From Luzula sylvatica (lineage: Eukaryota > Streptophyta > Magnoliopsida > Poales > Juncaceae), in the NCBI GenBank assembly GCA_946800325.1, contig CAMPEJ010000006.1, forward strand, positions 682,001 through 746,000: a stretch of 64,000 nt of DNA, given 5' to 3'. The position numbers were made by a program, and so were the translations under genes. Position 1 is the first letter of the stretch; the number at the start of each line of letters is the position of its first letter. Shown piece by piece: positions 1 through 15,500 of this stretch. The notes under the pieces were generated by a model. That model made no database searches. It worked only from the letters and a program-made list of their open reading frames with translations, and was not told the origin of the DNA.

Positions 1-2906
1 ATTTCACCAAAATTTACAAACACTAAGAAAGTTTGTTTTTCGATTCAAAACAATCTGTTTATGCTTTGGGGAGTTCAAATAACGTATATTGAGATCATTT
101 GAATCGTATCTTTTACCACATAACATTTCACCAAAATTTACAAACACTAAGAAAGTTTGTTTTTCGATTCAAAACAATCTGTTTATGCTTTGGGGAGTTC
201 AAATAACGTATTTTGAGATCATTTGAATCGTATCTTTTACCACATAACATTTCACCAAAATTTACAAACACTAAGAAAGTTTGTTTTTCGATTCAAAACA
301 ATCTGTTTATGCTTTGGGGAGTTCAAATAACGTATTTTGAGATCATTGGAATCGTATCTTTTACTACATAACATTTCACCAAAATTTACAAACACTAAGA
401 AAGTTTGTTTTTCGATTCAAAACAATCTGTTTATGCTTTGGGGAGTTCAAATAACTTATTTTGAGATCATTTGAATCGTATCTTTTACCACATAACATTT
501 CACCAAACTTTACAAACACTAAGAAAGTTTGTTTTTCGATTCAAAACAATCTGTTTATGCTTTGGGGATTTCAAATAACGTATTTTGAGATCATTTGAAT
601 CGTATCTTTTACCACATAACATTTCACCAAAATTTACAAACACTAAGAAAGTTTAATTTTCGATTCAAAACAATCTGTTTATGCTTTGGGGAGTTCAAAT
701 AACGTATTTGTAGATCATTCGAATCGTATCTTTTACCACATAACATTTCACCAAAATTTACAAACACTAAGAAAGTTTGTTTTTCGATTCAAAACAATCT
801 GTTTATGCTTTGGGGAGTTCAAATAACGTATTTTGAGATCATTGGAATCGTATCTATTACTACATAACATTTCACCAAAATTTACAAACACTTAGAAAGT
901 TTGTTTTTCGATTCAAAACAATCTGTTTATGCTTTGGGGAGTTCAAATAACGTATTTTGAGATCATTTGAATCGTATCTTTTACTACATAACATTTCACC
1001 AAAATTTACAAACACTAAGAAAGTTTGTTTTTCGATTCAAAACAATCTGTTTCTGCTTTGGGGAGTTCAAATAATGTATTTTGAGATCATTTGAATCGTA
1101 TCTTTTATCACATAACATTTCACCAAAATTTACAAAAACTAAGAAAGTTTGTTTTTCGATTCAAAACAATCTGTTTATGCTTTGGGGAGTTCAAATAACT
1201 TATTTTGAGATCATTTGAATCGTATCTTTTACCACATAACATTTCACGAAACTTTACAAACACTAAGAAAGTTTGTTTTTCGATTCAAAACAATCTGTTT
1301 ATGCTTTGGGGATTTCAAATAACGTATTTTGAGATCATTTGAATCGTATCTTTTACCACATAACATTTCACCAAAATTTACAAACACTAAGAAAGTTTAA
1401 TTTTCGATTCAAAACAATCTGTTTATGCTTTGGGGAGTTCAAATAACGTATTTGTAGATCATTCGAATCGTATCTTTTACCACATAACATTTCACCAAAA
1501 TTTACAAACACTAAGAAAGTTTGTTTTTCGATTCAAAACAATCTGTTTATGCTTTGGGGAGTTCAAATAACGTATTTTGAGATCATTGGAATCGTATCTT
1601 TTACTACATAACATTTCACCAAAATTTACAAACACTTAGAAACTTTGTTTTTCGATTCAAAACAATCTGTTTATGCTTTGGGGAGTTCAAATAACGTATT
1701 TTGAGATCATTTGAATCGTATCTTTTACTACATAACATTTCACCAAAATTTACAAACACTAAGAAAGTTTGTTTTTCGATTCAAAACAATCTGTTTATGC
1801 TTTGGGGAGTTCAAATAACGTATATTGAGATCATTTGAATCGTATCTTTTACCACATAACATTTCACCAAAATTTACAAACACTAAGAAAGTTTGTTTTT
1901 CGATTCAAAACAATCTGTTTATGCTTTGGGGAGTTCAAATAACGTATTTTGAGATCATTTGAATCGTATCTTTTACCACATAACATTTCACCAAAATTTA
2001 CAAACACTAAGAAAGTTTGTTTTTCGATTCAAAACAATCTGTTTATGCTTTGGGGAGTTCAAATAACGTATTTTGAGATCATTGGAATCGTATCTTTTAC
2101 TACATAACATTTCACCAAAATTTACAAACACTAAGAAAGTTTGTTTTTCGATTCAAAACAATCTGTTTATGCTTTGGGGAGTTCAAATAACTTATTTTGA
2201 GATCATTTGAATCGTATCTTTTACCACATAACATTTCACCAAACTTTACAAACACTAAGAAAGTTTGTTTTTCGATTCAAAACAATCTGTTTATGCTTTG
2301 GGGATTTCAAATAACGTATTTTGAGATCATTTGAATCGTATCTTTTACCACATAACATTTCACCAAAATTTACAAACACTAAGAAAGTTTAATTTTCGAT
2401 TCAAAACAATCTGTTTATGCTTTGGGGAGTTCAAATAACGTATTTGTAGATCATTCGAATCGTATCTTTTACCACATAACATTTCACCAAAATTTACAAA
2501 CACTAAGAAAGTTTGTTTTTCGATTCAAAACAATCTGTTTATGCTTTGGGGAGTTCAAATAACGTATTTTGAGATCATTGGAATCGTATCTATTACTACA
2601 TAACATTTCACCAAAATTTACAAACACTTAGAAAGTTTGTTTTTCGATTCAAAACAATCTGTTTATGCTTTGGGGAGTTCAAATAACGTATTTTGAGATC
2701 ATTTGAATCGTATCTTTTACTACATAACATTTCACCAAAATTTACAAACACTAAGAAAGTTTGTTTTTCGATTCAAAACAATCTGTTTCTGCTTTGGGGA
2801 GTTCAAATAATGTATTTTGAGATCATTTGAATCGTATCTTTTATCACATAACATTTCACAAAAATTTACAAAAACTAAGAAAGTTTGTTTTTCGATTCAA
2901 AACAAT
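1..2906. repeat. 14-monomer higher-order repeat, about 1.7 copies
   Basis: Diagnostic variants recur at an offset of 1,736 bp (14 x 124). Monomers 1-9 carry in order the TATATT variant, a plain monomer, TTGGAATCG, AACTTA, CAAACTTT with GATTTC, GTTTAATTTT with TTTGTAG, TTGG with the private change CTATTAC, CTTAG, and TTTCTGC with AATGTA. Monomers 15-23 repeat this order, including CTATTAC at 854 and 2,590. Homology fades about 1,170 bp into the second copy. Inside the first copy, a run of five variant types (monomers 4-8) recurs six monomers later. Confidence 0.85.
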
Positions 2907-3596
2907 CTGTTTATGCTTTGGGGATTTCAAATAACGTATTTTGAGATCATTTGAATCGTATGTTTTACTACATAACATTTCACCAAAATTTACAAACACT
3001 AAGAAAGTTTGTTTTTCGATTCAAAACAATTTGTCTATGCTTTGGGGAGTTCAAATAACATATTTTTAGATCATTCAAATCGTATCATTTACCACATAAC
3101 ATTTCACCAAAATTTACAAACACTAAGAAAGTTTGTTTTTCGATTCAAAACAATCTGTTTATGCTTTGGGGAGTTCAAATAATGTATTTTGAGATCATTT
3201 GAATCGTATCTTTTACTACATAACATTTCACCAAAATTTACAAACACTAAGAAAGTTTGTTTTTCGATTCAAAACAATCTGTTTATGCTTTGGGGAGTTC
3301 AAATAACGTATTTTGAGATCATTTGAATCGTATCTTTTACCACATAACATTTCACCAAAATTTACAAACACTTAGAAAGTTTGTTTTTCGATTCAAAACA
3401 ATCTGTTTATGCTTTGGGGAGTTCAAATAATGTATTTTGAGATCATTTGAATCGTATCTTTTACTACATAACATTTCACCAAAATTTACAAACACTAAGA
3501 AAGTTTGTTTTTCGATTCAAAACAATCTGTTTATGCTTTGGGGAGTTCAAATAACGTATATTGAGATCATTTGAATCGTATCTTTTACCACATAAC

Positions 3597-6500
3597 ATTT
3601 CACCAAAATTTACAAACACTAAGAAAGTTTGTTTTTCGATTCAAAACAATCTGTTTATGCTTTGGGGAGTTCAAATAACGTATTTTGAGATCATTTGAAT
3701 CGTATCTTTTACCACATAACATTTCACCAAAATTTACAAACACTAAGAAAGTTTGTTTTTCGATTCAAAACAATCTGTTTATGCTTTGGGGAGTTCAAAT
3801 AACGTATTTTGAGATCATTGGAATCGTATCTTTTACTACATAACATTTCACCAAAATTTACAAACACTAAGAAAGTTTGTTTTTCGATTCAAAACAATCT
3901 GTTTATGCTTTGGGGAGTTCAAATAACGTATTTTGAGATCATTTGAATTGTATCTTTTACCACATAACATTTCACCAAAATTTACAAACACTAAGAAAGT
4001 TTGTTTTTCGATTCAAAACAATCTGTTTATGCTTTGGGGAGTTCAAATAACGTATTTTGAGATCATTGGAACCGTATCTTTTACTACATAACATTTCACC
4101 AAAATTTACAAACACTAAGAAAGTGTGTTTTTCGATTCAAAACAATCTGTTTATGCTTTGGGGAGTTCAAATAACGTATTTTGAGATCATTTGAATCGTA
4201 TCTTTTACCACATAACATTTCACCAAAATTTACAAACACTAAGAAAGTTTGTTTTTCGATTCAAAACAATCTGTTTATGCTTTGGGGAGTTCAAATAACG
4301 TATTTTGAGATCATTGGAACCGTATCTTTTACTACATAACATTTCACCAAAATTTACAAACACGAAGAAAGTGTGTTTTTCGATTCAAAACAATCTGTTT
4401 ATGCTTTGGGGAGTTCAAATAACGTATTTTGAGATCATTTGAATCGTATCTTTTACTACATAACATTTCACCAAAATTTACAAACACTAAGAAAGTTTGT
4501 TTTTCGATTCAAAACCATCTGTTTATGCTTTGGGGAGTTCAAATAACGTATATTGAGATCATTTGAATCGTATCTTTTACCACATAACATTTCACCAAAA
4601 TTTACAAACACTAAGAAAGTTTGTTTTTCGATTCAAAACAATCTGTTTATGCTTTGGGGAGTTCAAATAACGTATTTTGAGATCATTTGAATCGTATCTT
4701 TTACCACATAACATTTCACCAAAATTTACAAACACTAAGAAAGTTTGTTTTTCGATTCAAAACAATCTGTTTATGCTTTGGGGAGTTCAAATAACGTATT
4801 TTGAGATCATTGGAATCGTATCTTTTACTACATAACATTTCACCAAAATTTACAAACACTAAGAAAGTTTGTTTTTCGATTCAAAACAATCTGTTTATGC
4901 TTTGGGGAGTTCAAATAACTTATTTTGAGATCATTTGAATCGTATCTTTTACCACATAACATTTCACCAAACTTTACAAACACTAAGAAAGTTTGTTTTT
5001 CGATTCAAAATAATCTGTTTATGCTTTGGGGATTTCAAATAACGTATTTTGAGATCATTTGAATCGTATCTTTTACCACATAACATTTCACCAAAATTTA
5101 CAAACACTAAGAAAGTTTAATTTTCGATTCAAAACAATCTGTTTATGCTTTGGGGAGTTCAAATAACGTATTTGTAGATCATTCGAATCGTATCTTTTAC
5201 CACATAACATTTCACCAAAATTTACAAACACTAAGAAAGTTTGTTTTTCGATTCAAAACAATCTGTTTATGCTTTGGGGAGTTCAAATAACGTATTTTGA
5301 GATCATTGGAATCGTATCTTTTACTACATAACATTTCACCAAAATTTACAAACACTTAGAAAGTTTGTTTTTCGATTCAAAACAATCTGTTTATGCTTTG
5401 GGGAGTTCAAATAACGTATTTTGAGATCATTTGAATCGTATCTTTTACTACATAACATTTCACCAAAATTTACAAACACTAAGAAAGTTTGTTTTTCGAT
5501 TCAAAACAATCTGTTTATGCTTTGGGGAGTTCAAATAACGTATATTGAGATCATTTGAATCGTATCTTTTACCACATAACATTTCACCAAAATTTACAAA
5601 CACTAAGAAAGTTTGTTTTTCGATTCAAAACAATCTGTTTATGCTTTGGGGAGTTCAAATAACGTATTTTGAGATCATTTGAATCGTATCTTTTACCACA
5701 TAACATTTCACCAAAATTTACAAACACAAAGAAAGTTTGTTTTTCGATTCAAAACAATCTGTTTATGCTTTGGGGAGTTCAAATAACGTATTTTGAGATC
5801 ATTGGAATCGTATCTTTTACTACATAACATTTCACCAAAATTTACAAACACTAAGAAAGTTTGTTTTTCGATTCAAAACAATCTGTTTATGCTTTGGGGA
5901 GTTCAAATAACTTATTTTGAGATCATTTGAATCGTATCTTTTACCACATAACATTTCACCAAACTTTACAAACACTAAGAAAGTTTGTTTTTCGATTCAA
6001 AACAATCTGTTTATGCTTTGGAGATTTCAAATAACGTATTTTGAGATCATTTGAATCGTATCTTTTACCACATAACATTTCACCAAAATTTACAAACACT
6101 AAGAAAGTTTAATTTTCGATTCAAAACAATCTGTTTATGCTTTGGGGAGTTCAAATAACGTATTTGTAGATCATTCGAATCGTATCTTTTACCACATAAC
6201 ATTTCACCAAAATTTACAAACACTAAGAAAGTTTGTTTTTCGATTCAAAACAATCTGTTTCTGCTTTGGGGAGTTCAAATAATGTATTTTGAGATCATTT
6301 GAATCGTATCTTTTATCACATAACATTTCACCAAAATTTACAAAAACTAAGAAAGTTTGTTTTTCGATTCAAAACAATCTGTTTATGCTTTGGGGATTTC
6401 AAATAACGTATTTTGAGATCATTTGAATCGTATGTTTTACTACATAACATTTCACCAAAATTTACAAACACTAAGAAAGTTTGTTTTTCGATTCAAAACA

Positions 6501-9500
6501 ATCTGTTTATGCTTTGGGGATTTCAAATAACGTATTTTGAGATCATTTGAATCGTATGTTTTACTACATAACATTTCACCAAAATTTACAAACACTAAGA
6601 AAGTTTGTTTTTCGATTCAAAACAATCTGTTTATGCTTTGGGGAGTTCAAATAACGTATTTTGAGATCATCTGAATCGTATCTTTTACCACATAACATTT
6701 CACCAAAATTTACAAACACTAAGATAGTTTGTTTTTCGATTCAAAACAATCTGTTTATGCTTTGGGGAGTTCAAATAACGTATTTTGAGATCATTGGAAT
6801 CGTATCTTTTACTACATAACATTTCACCAAAATTTACAAACACTAAGAAAGTTTAATTTTCGATTCAAAACAATCTGTTTATGCTTTGGGGAGTTCAAAT
6901 AACGTATTTGTAGATCATTCGAATCGTATCTTTTACCACATAACATTTCACCAAAATTTACAAACACTAAGAAAGTTTGTTTTTCGATTCAAAACAATCT
7001 GTTTATGCTTTGGGGAGTTCAAATAACGTATTTTGAGATCATTGGAATCGTATCTTTTACTACATAACATTTCACCAAAATTTACAAACACTTAGAAAGT
7101 TTGTTTTTCGATTCAAAACAATCTGTTTATGCTTTGGGGAGTTCAAATAACGTATTTTGAGATCATTTGAATCGTATCTTTTACTACATAACATTTCACC
7201 AAAATTTACAAACACTAAGAAAGTTTGTTTTTCGATTCAAAACAATCTGTTTATGCTTTGGGGAGTTCAAATAACGTATATTGAGATCATTTGAATCGTA
7301 TCTTTTACCACATAACATTTCACCAAAATTTACAAACACTAAGAAAGTTTGTTTTTCGATTCAAAACAATCTGTTTATGCTTTGGGGAGTTCAAATAACG
7401 TATTTTGAGATCATTTGAATCGTATCTTTTACCACATAACATTTCACCAAAATTTACAAACACTAAGATAGTTTGTTTTTCGATTCAAAACAATCTGTTT
7501 ATGCTTTGGGGAGTTCAAATAACGTATTTTGAGATCATTGGAATCGTATCTTTTACTACATAACATTTCACCAAAATTTACAAACACTAAGAAAGTTTGT
7601 TTTTCGATTCAAAACAATCTGTTTATGCTTTGGGGAGTTCAAATAACTTATTTTGAGATCATTTGAATCGTATCTTTTACCACATAACATTTCACCAAAC
7701 TTTACAAACACTAAGAAACTTTGTTTTTCGATTCAAAACAATCTGTTTATGCTTTGGGGATTTCAAATAACGTATTTTGAGATCATTTGAATCGTATCTT
7801 TTACCACATAACATTTCACCAAAATTTACAAACACTAAGAAAGTTTAATTTTCGATTCAAAACAATCTGTTTATGCTTTGGGGAGTTCAAATAACGTATT
7901 TGTAGATCATTCGAATCGTATCTTTTACCACATAACATTTCACCAAAATTTACAAACACTAAGAAAGTTTGTTTTTCGATTCAAAACAATCTGTTTATGC
8001 TTTGGGGAGTTCAAATAACGTATTTTGAGATCATTGGAATCGTACCTTTTACTACATAACATTTCACCAAAATTTACAAACACCTAGAAAGTTTGTTTTT
8101 CGATTCAAAACAATCTGTTTATGCTTTGGGGAGTTCAAATAACGTATTTTGAGATCATTTGAATCGTATCTTTTACTACATAACATTTCACCAAAATTTA
8201 CAAACACTAAGAAAGTTTGTTTTTCGATTCAAAACAATCTGTTTCTGCTTTGGGGAGTTCAAATAATGTATTTTGAGATCATTTGAATCGTATCTTTTAT
8301 CACATAACATTTCACCAAAATTTACAAAAACTAAGAAAGTTTGTTTTTCGATTCAAAACAATCTGTTTATGCTTTGGGGATTTCAAATAACGAATTTTGA
8401 GATCATTTGAATCGTATGTTTTACTACATAACATTTCACCAAAATTTACAAACACTAAGAAAGTTTGTTTTTCGATTCAAAACAATTTGTCTATGCTTTG
8501 GGGAGTGCAAATAACATTTTTTTAGATCATTCAAATCGTATCTTTTACCACATAACATTTCACCAAAATTTACAAACACTAAGAAAGTTTGTTTTTCGAT
8601 TCAAAACAATCTGTTTATGCTTTGGGGAGTTCAAATAACGTATTTTGAGATCATTTGAATCGTATGTTTTACTACATAACATTTCACCAAAATTTACAAA
8701 CACTAAGAAAGTTTGTTTTTCGATTCAAAACAATTTGTCTATGCTTTGGGGAGTGCAAATAACATTTTTTTAGATCATTCAAATCGTATCTTTTACCACA
8801 TAACATTTCACCAAAATTTACAAACACTAAGAAAGTTTGTTTTTCGATTCAAAACAATCTGTTTATGCTTTGGGGAGTTCAAATAACGTATTTTGAGATC
8901 ATTTGAATCGTATCTTTTACTACATAACATTTCACCAAAATTTACAAACACTAAGAAAGTTTGTTTTTCGATTCAAAACAATCTGTTTATGCTTTGGGGA
9001 GTTCAAATAACGTATATTGAGATCATTTGAATCGTATCTTTTACCACATAACATTTCACCAAAATTTACAAACACTAAGAAAGTTTGTTTTTCGATTCAA
9101 AACAATCTGTTTATGCTTTGGGGAGTTCAAATAACGTATTTTGAGATCATTGGAATCGTATCTTTTACTACATAACATTTCACCAAAATTTACAAACCCT
9201 AAGAAAGTTTGTTTTTCGATTCAAAACAATCTGTTTATGCTTTGGGGAGTTCAAATAACGTATATTGAGATCATTTGAATCGTATCTTTTACCACATAAC
9301 ATTTCACCAAAATTTACAAACACTAAGAAAGTTTGTTTTTCGATTCAAAACAATCTGTTTATGCTTTGGGGAGTTCAAATAACGTATTTTGAGATCATTT
9401 GAATCGTATCTTTTACCACATAACATTTCACCAAAATTTACAAACACTAAGATAGTTTGTTTTTCGATTCAAAACAATCTGTTTATGCTTTGGGGAGTTC

Positions 9501-12500
9501 AAATAACGTATTTTGAGATCATTGGAATCGTATCTTTTACTACATAACATTTCACCAAAATTTACAAACACTAAGAAAGTTTAATTTTCGATTCAAAACA
9601 ATCTGTTTATGCTTTGGGGAGTTCAAATAACGTATTTGTAGATCATTCGAATCGTATCTTTTACCACATAACATTTCACCAAAATTTACAAACACTAAGA
9701 AAGTTTGTTTTTCGATTCAAAACAATCTGTTTATGCTTTGGGGAGTTCAAATAACGTATTTTGAGATCATTGGAATCGTATCTTTTACTACATAACATTT
9801 CACCAAAATTTACAAACACTTAGAAAGTTTGTTTTTCGATTCAAAACAATCTGTTTATGCTTTGGGGAGTTCAAATAACGTATTTTGAGATCATTTGAAT
9901 CGTATCTTTTACTACATAACATTTCACCAAAATTTACAAACACTAAGAAAGTTTGTTTTTCGATTCAAAACAATCTGTTTATGCTTTAGGGAGTTCAAAT
10001 AACGTATATTGAGATCATTTGAATCGTATCTTTTACCACATAACATTTCACCAAAATTTACAAACACTAAGAAAGTTTGTTTTTCGATTCAAAACAATCT
10101 GTTTATGCTTTGGGGAGTTCAAATAACGTATATTGAGATCATTTGAATCGTATCTTTTACCACATAACATTTCACCAAAATTTACAAACACTAAGAAAGT
10201 TTGTTTTTCGATTCAAAACAATCTGTTTATGCTTTGGGGAGTTCAAATAACGTATTTTGAGATCATTTGAATCGTATCTTTTACCACATAACATTTCACC
10301 AAAATTTACAAACACTAAGAAAGTTTGTTTTTCGATTCAAAACAATCTGTTTATGCTTTGGGGAGTTCAAATAACGTATTTTGAGATCATTTGAATCGTA
10401 TCTTTTACCACATAACATTTCACCAAAATTTACAAACACTAAGAAAGTTTGTTTTTCGATTCAAAACAATCTGTTTATGCTTTGGGGAGTTCAAATAACG
10501 TATTTTGAGATCATTGGAATCGTATCTTTTACTACATAACATTTCACCAAAATTTACAAACACTAAGAAAGTTTGTTTTTCGATTCAAAACAATCTGTTT
10601 ATGCTTTGGGGAGTTCAAATAACGTATTTTGAGATCATTTGAATTGTATCTTTTACCACATAACATTTCACCAAAATTTACAAACACTAAGAAAGTTTGT
10701 TTTTCGATTCAAAACAATCTGTTTATGCTTTGGGGAGTTCAAATAACGTATTTTGAGATCATTGGAACCGTATCTTTTACTACATAACATTTCACCAAAA
10801 TTTACAAACACTAAGAAAGTGTGTTTTTCGATTCAAAACAATCTGTTTATGCTTTGGGGAGTTCAAATAACGTATTTTGAGATCATTTGAATCGTATCTT
10901 TTACCACATAACATTTCACCAAAATTTACAAACACTAAGAAAGTTTGTTTTTCGATTCAAAACAATCTGTTTATGCTTTGGGGAGTTCAAATAACGTATT
11001 TTGAGATCATTGGAACCGTATCTTTTACTACATAACATTTCACCAAAATTTACAAACACTAAGAAAGTGTGTTTTTCGATTCAAAACAATCTGTTTATGC
11101 TTTGGGGAGTTCAAATAACGTATTTTGAGATCATTTGAATCGTATCTTTTACTACATAACATTTCACCAAAATTTACAAACACTAAGAAAGTTTGTTTTT
11201 CGATTCAAAACCATCTGTTTATGCTTTGGGGAGTTCAAATAACGTATATTGAGATCATTTGAATCGTATCTTTTACCACATAACATTTCACCAAAATTTA
11301 CAAACACTAAGAAAGTTTGTTTTTCGATTCAAAACAATCTGTTTATGCTTTGGGGAGTTCAAATAACGTATTTTGAGATCATTTGAATCGTATCTTTTAC
11401 CACATAACATTTCACCAAAATTTACAAACACTAAGAAAGTTTGTTTTTCGATTCAAAACAATCTGTTTATGCTTTGGGGAGTTCAAATAACGTATTTTGA
11501 GATCATTGGAATCGTATCTTTTACTACATAACATTTCACCAAAATTTACAAACACTAAGAAAGTTTGTTTTTCGATTCAAAACAATCTGTTTATGCTTTG
11601 GGGAGTTCAAATAACTTATTTTGAGATCATTTGAATCGTATCTTTTACCACATAACATTTCACCAAACTTTACAAACACTAAGAAAGTTTGTTTTTCGAT
11701 TCAAAATAATCTGTTTATGCTTTGGGGATTTCAAATAACGTATTTTGAGATCATTTGAATCGTATCTTTTACCACATAACATTTCACCAAAATTTACAAA
11801 CACTAAGAAAGTTTAATTTTCGATTCAAAGCAATCTGTTTATGCTTTGGGGAGTTCAAATAACGTATTTGTAGATCATTCGAATCGTATCTTTTACCACA
11901 TAACATTTCACCAAAATTTACAAACACTAAGAAAGTTTGTTTTTCGATTCAAAACAATCTGTTTATGCTTTGGGGAGTTCAAATAACGTATTTTGAGATC
12001 ATTGGAATCGTATCTTTTACTACATAACATTTCACCAAAATTTACAAACACTTAGAAAGTTTGTTTTTCGATTCAAAACAATCTGTTTATGCTTTGGGGA
12101 GTTCAAATAACGTATTTTGAGATCATTTGAATCGTATCTTTTACTACATAACATTTCACCAAAATTTACAAACACTAAGAAAGTTTGTTTTTCGATTCAA
12201 AACAATCTGTTTATGCTTTGGGGAGTTCAAATAACGTATATTGAGATCATTTGAATCGTATCTTTTACCACATAACATTTCACCAAAATTTACAAACACT
12301 AAGAAAGTTTGTTTTTCGATTCAAAACAATCTGTTTATGCTTTGGGGAGTTCAAATAACGTATTTTGAGATCATTTGAATCGTATCTTTTACCACATAAC
12401 ATTTCACCAAAATTTACAAACACTAAGAAAGTTTGTTTTTCGATTCAAAACAATCTGTTTATGCTTTGGGGAGTTCAAATAACGTATTTTGAGATCATTG

Positions 12501-15500
12501 GAATCGTATCTTTTACTACATAACATTTCACCAAAATTTACAAACACTAAGAAAGTTTGTTTTTCGATTCAAAACAATCTGTTTATGCTTTGGGGAGTTC
12601 AAATAACTTATTTTGAGATCATTTGAATCGTATCTTTTACCACATAACATTTCACCAAAATTTACAAACACTAAGAAAGTTTGTTTTTCGATTCAAAACA
12701 ATCTGTTTATGCTTTGGAGATTTCAAATAACGTATTTTGAGATCATTTGAATCGTATCTTTTACCACATAACATTTCACCAAAATTTACAAACACTAAGA
12801 AAGTTTAATTTTCGATTCAAAACAATCTGTTTATGCTTTGGGGAGTTCAAATAACGTATTTGTAGATCATTCGAATCGTATCTTTTACCACATAACATTT
12901 CACCAAAATTTACAAACACTAAGAAAGTTTGTTTTTCGATTCAAAACAATCTGTTTCTGCTTTGGCGAGTTCAAATAATGTATTTTGAGATCATTTGAAT
13001 CGTATCTTTTATCACATAACATTTCACCAAAATTTACAAAAACTAAGAAAGTTTGTTTTTCGATTCAAAACAATCTGTTTATGCTTTGGGGATTTCAAAT
13101 AACGTATTTTGAGATCATTTGAATCGTATGTTTTACTACATAACATTTCACCAAAATTTACAAACACTAAGAAAGTTTGTTTTTCGATTCAAAACAATCT
13201 GTTTATGCTTTGGGGATTTCAAATAACGTATTTTGAGATCATTTGAATCGTATGTTTTACTACATAACATTTCACCAAAATTTACAAACACTAAGAAAGT
13301 TTGTTTTTCGATTCAAAACAATCTGTTTATGCTTTGTGGAGTTCAAATAACGTATTTTGAGATCATCTGAATCGTATCTTTTACCACATAACATTTCACC
13401 AAAATTTACAAACACTAAGATAGTTTGTTTTTCGATTCAAAACAATCTGTTTATGCTTTGGGGAGTTCAAATAACGTATTTTGAGATCATTGGAATCGTA
13501 TCTTTTACTACATAACATTTCACCAAAATTTACAAACACTAAGAAAGTTTAATTTTCGATTCAAAACAATCTGTTTATGCTTTGGGGAGTTCAAATAACG
13601 TATTTGTAGATCATTCGAATCGTATCTTTTACCACATAACATTTCACCAAAATTTACAAACACTAAGAAAGTTTGTTTTTCGATTCAAAACAATCTGTTT
13701 ATGCTTTGGGGAGTTCAAATAACGTATTTTGAGATCATTGGAATCGTATCTTTTACTACATAACATTTCACCAAAATTTACAAACACTTAGAAAGTTTGT
13801 TTTTCGATTCAAAACAATCTGTTTATGCTTTGGGGAGTTCAAATAACGTATTTTGAGATCATTTGAATCGTATCTTTTACTACATAACATTTCACCAAAA
13901 TTTACAAACACTAAGAAAGTTTGTTTTTCGATTCAAAACAATCTGTTTATGCTTTGGGGAGTTCAAATAACGTATATTGAGATCATTTGAATCGTATCTT
14001 TTACCACATAACATTTCACCAAAATTTACAAACACTAAGAAAGTTTGTTTTTCGATTCAAAACAATCTGTTTATGCTTTGGGGAGTTCAAATAACGTATT
14101 TTGAGATCATTTGAATCGTATCTTTTACCACATAACATTTCACCAAAATTTACAAACACTAAGATAGTTTGTTTTTCGATTCAAAACAATCTGTTTATGC
14201 TTTGGGGAGTTCAAATAACGTATTTTGAGATCATTGGAATCGTATCTTTTACTACATAACATTTCACCAAAATTTACAAACACTAAGAAAGTTTGTTTTT
14301 CGATTCAAAACAATCTGTTTATGCTTTGGGGAGTTCAAATAACTTATTTTGAGATCATTTGAATCGTATCTTTTACCACATAACATTTCACCAAACTTTA
14401 CAAACACTAAGAAACTTTGTTTTTCGATTCAAAACAATCTGTTTATGCTTTGGGGATTTCAAATAACGTATTTTGAGATCATTTGAATCGTATCTTTTAC
14501 CACATAACATTTCACCAAAATTTACAAACACTAAGAAAGTTTAATTTTCGATTCAAAACAATCTGTTTATGCTTTGGGGAGTTCAAATAACGTATTTGTA
14601 GATCATTCGAATCGTATCTTTTACCACATAACATTTCACCAAAATTTACAAACACTAAGAAAGTTTGTTTTTCGATTCAAAACAATCTGTTTATGCTTTG
14701 GGGAGTTCAAATAACGTATTTTGAGATCATTGGAATCGTACCTTTTACTACATAACATTTCACCAAAATTTACAAACACCTAGAAAGTTTGTTTTTCGAT
14801 TCAAAACAATCTGTTTATGCTTTGGGGAGTTCAAATAACGTATTTTGAGATCATTTGAATCGTATCTTTTACTACATAACATTTCACCAAAATTTACAAA
14901 CACTAAGAAAGTTTGTTTTTCGATTCAAAACAATCTGTTTCTGCTTTGGGGAGTTCAAATAATGTATTTTGAGATCATTTGAATCGTATCTTTTATCACA
15001 TAACATTTCACCAAAATTTACAAAAACTAAGAAAGTTTGTTTTTCGATTCAAAACAATCTGTTTATGCTTTGGGGATTTCAAATAACGAATTTTGAGATC
15101 ATTTGAATCGTATGTTTTACTACATAACATTTCACCAAAATTTACAAACACTAAGAAAGTTTGTTTTTCGATTCAAAACAATTTGTCTATGCTTTGGGGA
15201 GTGCAAATAACATTTTTTTAGATCATTCAAATCGTATCTTTTACCACATAACATTTCACCAAAATTTACAAACACTAAGAAAGTTTGTTTTTCGATTCAA
15301 AACAATCTGTTTATGCTTTGGGGAGTTCAAATAACGTATTTTGAGATCATTTGAATCGTATGTTTTACTACATAACATTTCACCAAAATTTACAAACACT
15401 AAGAAAGTTTGTTTTTCGATTCAAAACAATTTGTCTATGCTTTGGGGAGTGCAAATAACATTTTTTTAGATCATTCAAATCGTATCTTTTACCACATAAC

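Noticed and set aside
1..124. CENP-B-box-like motif in the monomer
   Set aside because: The TTCG and CG elements of the box do not occur with the required spacing; no convincing match was found.
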